NCBI GenBank assembly: GCA_913062745.1
Contig: CAJXXJ010000179.1
Coordinates: forward strand, 1 to 7,321
DNA from: an uncultured Phaeodactylibacter sp.
GTDB taxonomy: Bacteria > Bacteroidota > Bacteroidia > Chitinophagales > Saprospiraceae
DNA: 7,321 nucleotides
Direction of reading: 5' to 3'
A program made the position numbers and the translations under genes. Of the stretch, positions 5,484 through 7,321 are shown one piece after another (within the stretch, counting starts at the first letter, position 1; each line of letters starts with the position of its first letter). A model generated the notes under the pieces. It saw only the letters and a list, made by a program, of their open reading frames with translations. It had not been told where the DNA came from and did no database searches.

Positions 5484-7321
5484 TCAACACATAATCCACC
5501 CCCATCTGCTCCAGGGCCGAGATAAAGCCGTTAGTTGCGTTGACCTTGCGCTCTTTGGCCTTCATAAGCAGTTTGAGGCGCTTGCTGCGGTCGATGATTT
5601 CCATGCGCAGGCTGTGGGGGCCCTGATGCTCGTTGCAGGCCTGATCGATGGCATTGATGAAGTCCATAGTAAGGCCCTCCACCGGTACTTTGATGGTGAT
5701 GGCTTCGGTGCGGTGCTCTGCGATACCGTCTAACAGCTTTACCTCCTTGACCTTCATCTCCAGCCCGTCGTCCCGCCAGCTTTTCTGCCAGCCTACGTTG
5801 AGGAAGAGGGCTTTGCCGACTTCGAGCAGGTGCTTGAATTTCTGGTAATCTTCTCCAAAAAGCTTGAACTCCAGGGAGCCTTTGTAATCCTGCAGCTCGA
5901 AGATGCCCCAGCCATTGCCGTTCTTGCTGATGAGGTGGCGGGCCATCGTCACCATGCCGGCCAGATTCAGGGAAGGGCGGTTTTGATTATCCTCCACCTC
6001 GTCCAGGGAGCAGTTGACGAAGTTGTCCACTTCTACCTTGTAGTCATCGAGCGGATGGCCGCTGATGAAGATGCCGGTTACGCCCTTTTCGTTGTTGAGC
6101 TGCTCGATAAGCGGCCAGGGCTCACATTCGGGCATGGCGGGCTCGGGTATCATCACCTCGTCCGTATCGCCAAACAGGGAATTGACGGCCTGTGCCTTCT
6201 GCGCCTGATAGGCATTTCCATAGCGCAGCGCATGCTCCAGCAAGCTCTCATACTTTTCGGAGGGGGCAAAATACTGCGCGCGGTGGGTACCCTCGAAGCA
6301 GTCGAAGCCGCCTCCCAGTGCCAGGCTCTCCATCACTTTTTTATTGACGGAGCGCAGGTTGAGGCGGCGCATCATATCGAAGATGCTCTCAAATTTGCCG
6401 TTGGCTTCCCGCTCTTCCAGTATCGCTTCCACCGGCCCCTCGCCTACTCCCCGGAGGGCGGTCAGGCCAAAACGGATATGCCCCGTATCATCCACCGAGA
6501 AGTCCGCCATAGATTCGTTTACGCTCGGGCCCAGCACCTCCAGGCCCATGCGCTTGCACTCCTGCAGGAAGAAGGTGACCTTGCTGATGTCGCTTTTGTT
6601 GTTGGTCAGCACGCTCGCCATAAATTCCGCCGGATAGTGCGCCTTCAGGTAAGCCGTCTGGAAGGCTACAAAAGCGTAGCAGGTGGAGTGCGACTTGTTG
6701 AATGCGTAAGAGGCAAAAGCTTCCCAGTCTTTCCAGATTTTTTCCAGTTTGTCCTTCGGGTGCCCCCGTTCTGCTCCCCCCTCGATAAACTTGGGGTGGA
6801 GCATATCGATGATTTTTTTCTTCTTCTTACCCATGCCCTTCCGCAGCATGTCGGCCTGGCCTTTGGTGAAGCCGGCCAATTTTTGCGAAAGCAGCATCAC
6901 CTGCTCCTGATAGACGGTAATACCGTAGGTTTCCTCCAGGTATTCCTGCATATCCGGCAGGTCATAGGTTACCGGCTTGCGGCCGTGCTTCCGGTCAATG
7001 AACTCGGGGATGTACTCGAGTGGGCCCGGGCGGTATAAGGCGTTCATGGCGATGAGGTCCTCAAAGGCGGTGGGCTTGAGCTCCTTCATGTATTTCTGCA
7101 TACCAGCAGACTCGTACTGGAAAATGCCTATTGTCTCTCCACGCTGGAACAGCTCATAGGTTTTGGGGTCATCCAGCGGTATCAAATCCATATCAAGATT
7201 GACTCCATGGTTTTTTTCGGCCATGGCGACCGCCTTCTTGATGATGGTCAGGGTTTTGAGCCCGAGGAAGTCCATTTTGAGCAGGCCGGCGTCCTCCGCC
7301 ACGCTGTTGTCAAACTGGGAG
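5479..7321 (-). CDS. dnaE: DNA polymerase III alpha subunit, C-terminal part
   Basis: This is the catalytic subunit of the replicative polymerase. The frame is open to the right window edge and ends with TGA at 5481-5479, so the N-terminal PHP domain and the first palm residues lie outside. Counting from the Val codon at 7302-7300, the palm motif AGLLKMDFLGLKTLTII carries the third catalytic aspartate (D11, codon 7272-7270; equivalent to the Asp in the KFDFLGL motif of E. coli DnaE). Fingers follow with RGETIGIFQYES, NALYRPGPLEYIP, TYGITVYQEQVM, FTKGQADMLRKGMGKK and FNKSHSTCYAFVAFQTAYLK. A helix-hairpin-helix (about 277-298, ALRGVGEGPVEAI), a possible clamp-contact NSLFG (374-378), an OB fold (about 443-525) and a small C-terminal domain complete it. 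The protein ends MGVDYVLK, a normal-looking end, although the stop abuts a foreign sorting-domain remnant. Confidence 0.98.
   Translation of the reverse strand, partial: SQFDNSVAEDAGLLKMDFLGLKTLTIIKKAVAMAEKNHGVNLDMDLIPLDDPKTYELFQRGETIGIFQYESAGMQKYMKELKPTAFEDLIAMNALYRPGPLEYIPEFIDRKHGRKPVTYDLPDMQEYLEETYGITVYQEQVMLLSQKLAGFTKGQADMLRKGMGKKKKKIIDMLHPKFIEGGAERGHPKDKLEKIWKDWEAFASYAFNKSHSTCYAFVAFQTAYLKAHYPAEFMASVLTNNKSDISKVTFFLQECKRMGLEVLGPSVNESMADFSVDDTGHIRFGLTALRGVGEGPVEAILEEREANGKFESIFDMMRRLNLRSVNKKVMESLALGGGFDCFEGTHRAQYFAPSEKYESLLEHALRYGNAYQAQKAQAVNSLFGDTDEVMIPEPAMPECEPWPLIEQLNNEKGVTGIFISGHPLDDYKVEVDNFVNCSLDEVEDNQNRPSLNLAGMVTMARHLISKNGNGWGIFELQDYKGSLEFKLFGEDYQKFKHLLEVGKALFLNVGWQKSWRDDGLEMKVKEVKLLDGIAEHRTEAITIKVPVEGLTMDFINAIDQACNEHQGPHSLRMEIIDRSKRLKLLMKAKERKVNATNGFISALEQMGVDYVLK

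Noticed and set aside
5250..5530. Frameshifted fusion in which dnaE would carry the T9SS tail
   Set aside because: DnaE ends normally at MGVDYVLK and is cytoplasmic. I see no slippery sequence of the usual type at the junction, so a gene remnant is simpler.
5830..7038. Long plus-strand open frame of about 400 codons opposite dnaE
   Set aside because: It lies entirely antisense to the well-conserved dnaE coding sequence, and its translation shows no recognisable domain. It is explained by the codon bias of dnaE.

Overview
The window looks like a chromosome segment from a Bacteroidota bacterium, most plausibly a marine or sludge-type member of the Saprospiria (the class is an inference). The support is: a one-piece sensor kinase/receiver/AraC protein; lipoproteins with short lipobox signals; a type IX secretion (T9SS) C-terminal sorting domain; start codons without Shine-Dalgarno sequences; and a TTG-N21-TAnnTTTG promoter of the Bacteroidota type.

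Layout. From the left edge to 975 (+) lies the C-terminal part of a hybrid two-component regulator: the end of its ATPase domain, a receiver and an AraC-type DNA-binding domain. A gap of about 630 bases without a gene follows (976-1606). It contains one good promoter match, several inverted repeats and a hairpin sitting on the start codon of the next gene. That gene (1607-2554, +) encodes an AraC-family regulator with a cupin-type sensor domain. It converges on two minus-strand genes for thiol-disulfide lipoproteins (3977-3369, then 3339-2638). Upstream of that pair, and separated from it by a strong terminator (4054-4093), is a minus-strand SPFH/prohibitin-like lipoprotein gene (4942-4130). 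The right end holds the C-terminal two thirds or so of dnaE (DNA polymerase III alpha subunit, minus strand, running off the window).

Two structures are not explained by ordinary genes. First, a 66-base element with perfect 14-base terminal inverted repeats, flanked by an exact 8-base direct repeat, lies between the two convergent genes (2561-2642). It has the anatomy of a miniature transposable element (MITE). Its GTAA tips and 8-base duplication match what is known of the IS66 family. It landed on the stop codon of the thioredoxin-like gene without destroying it, and now separates two stop codons that would previously have been only 9 bases apart. Second, the dnaE stop codon runs directly into an out-of-frame, start-less T9SS sorting domain of about 78 codons (5483-5250) with its own terminator. 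This is best read as the tail of a deleted secreted-protein gene.

Functionally, the thiol-disulfide pair probably maintains or uses thiols in the cell envelope. The two AraC-type regulators are oriented away from any obvious target genes in the window. I see no CRISPR array, tRNA, rRNA, phage gene or defence system here.
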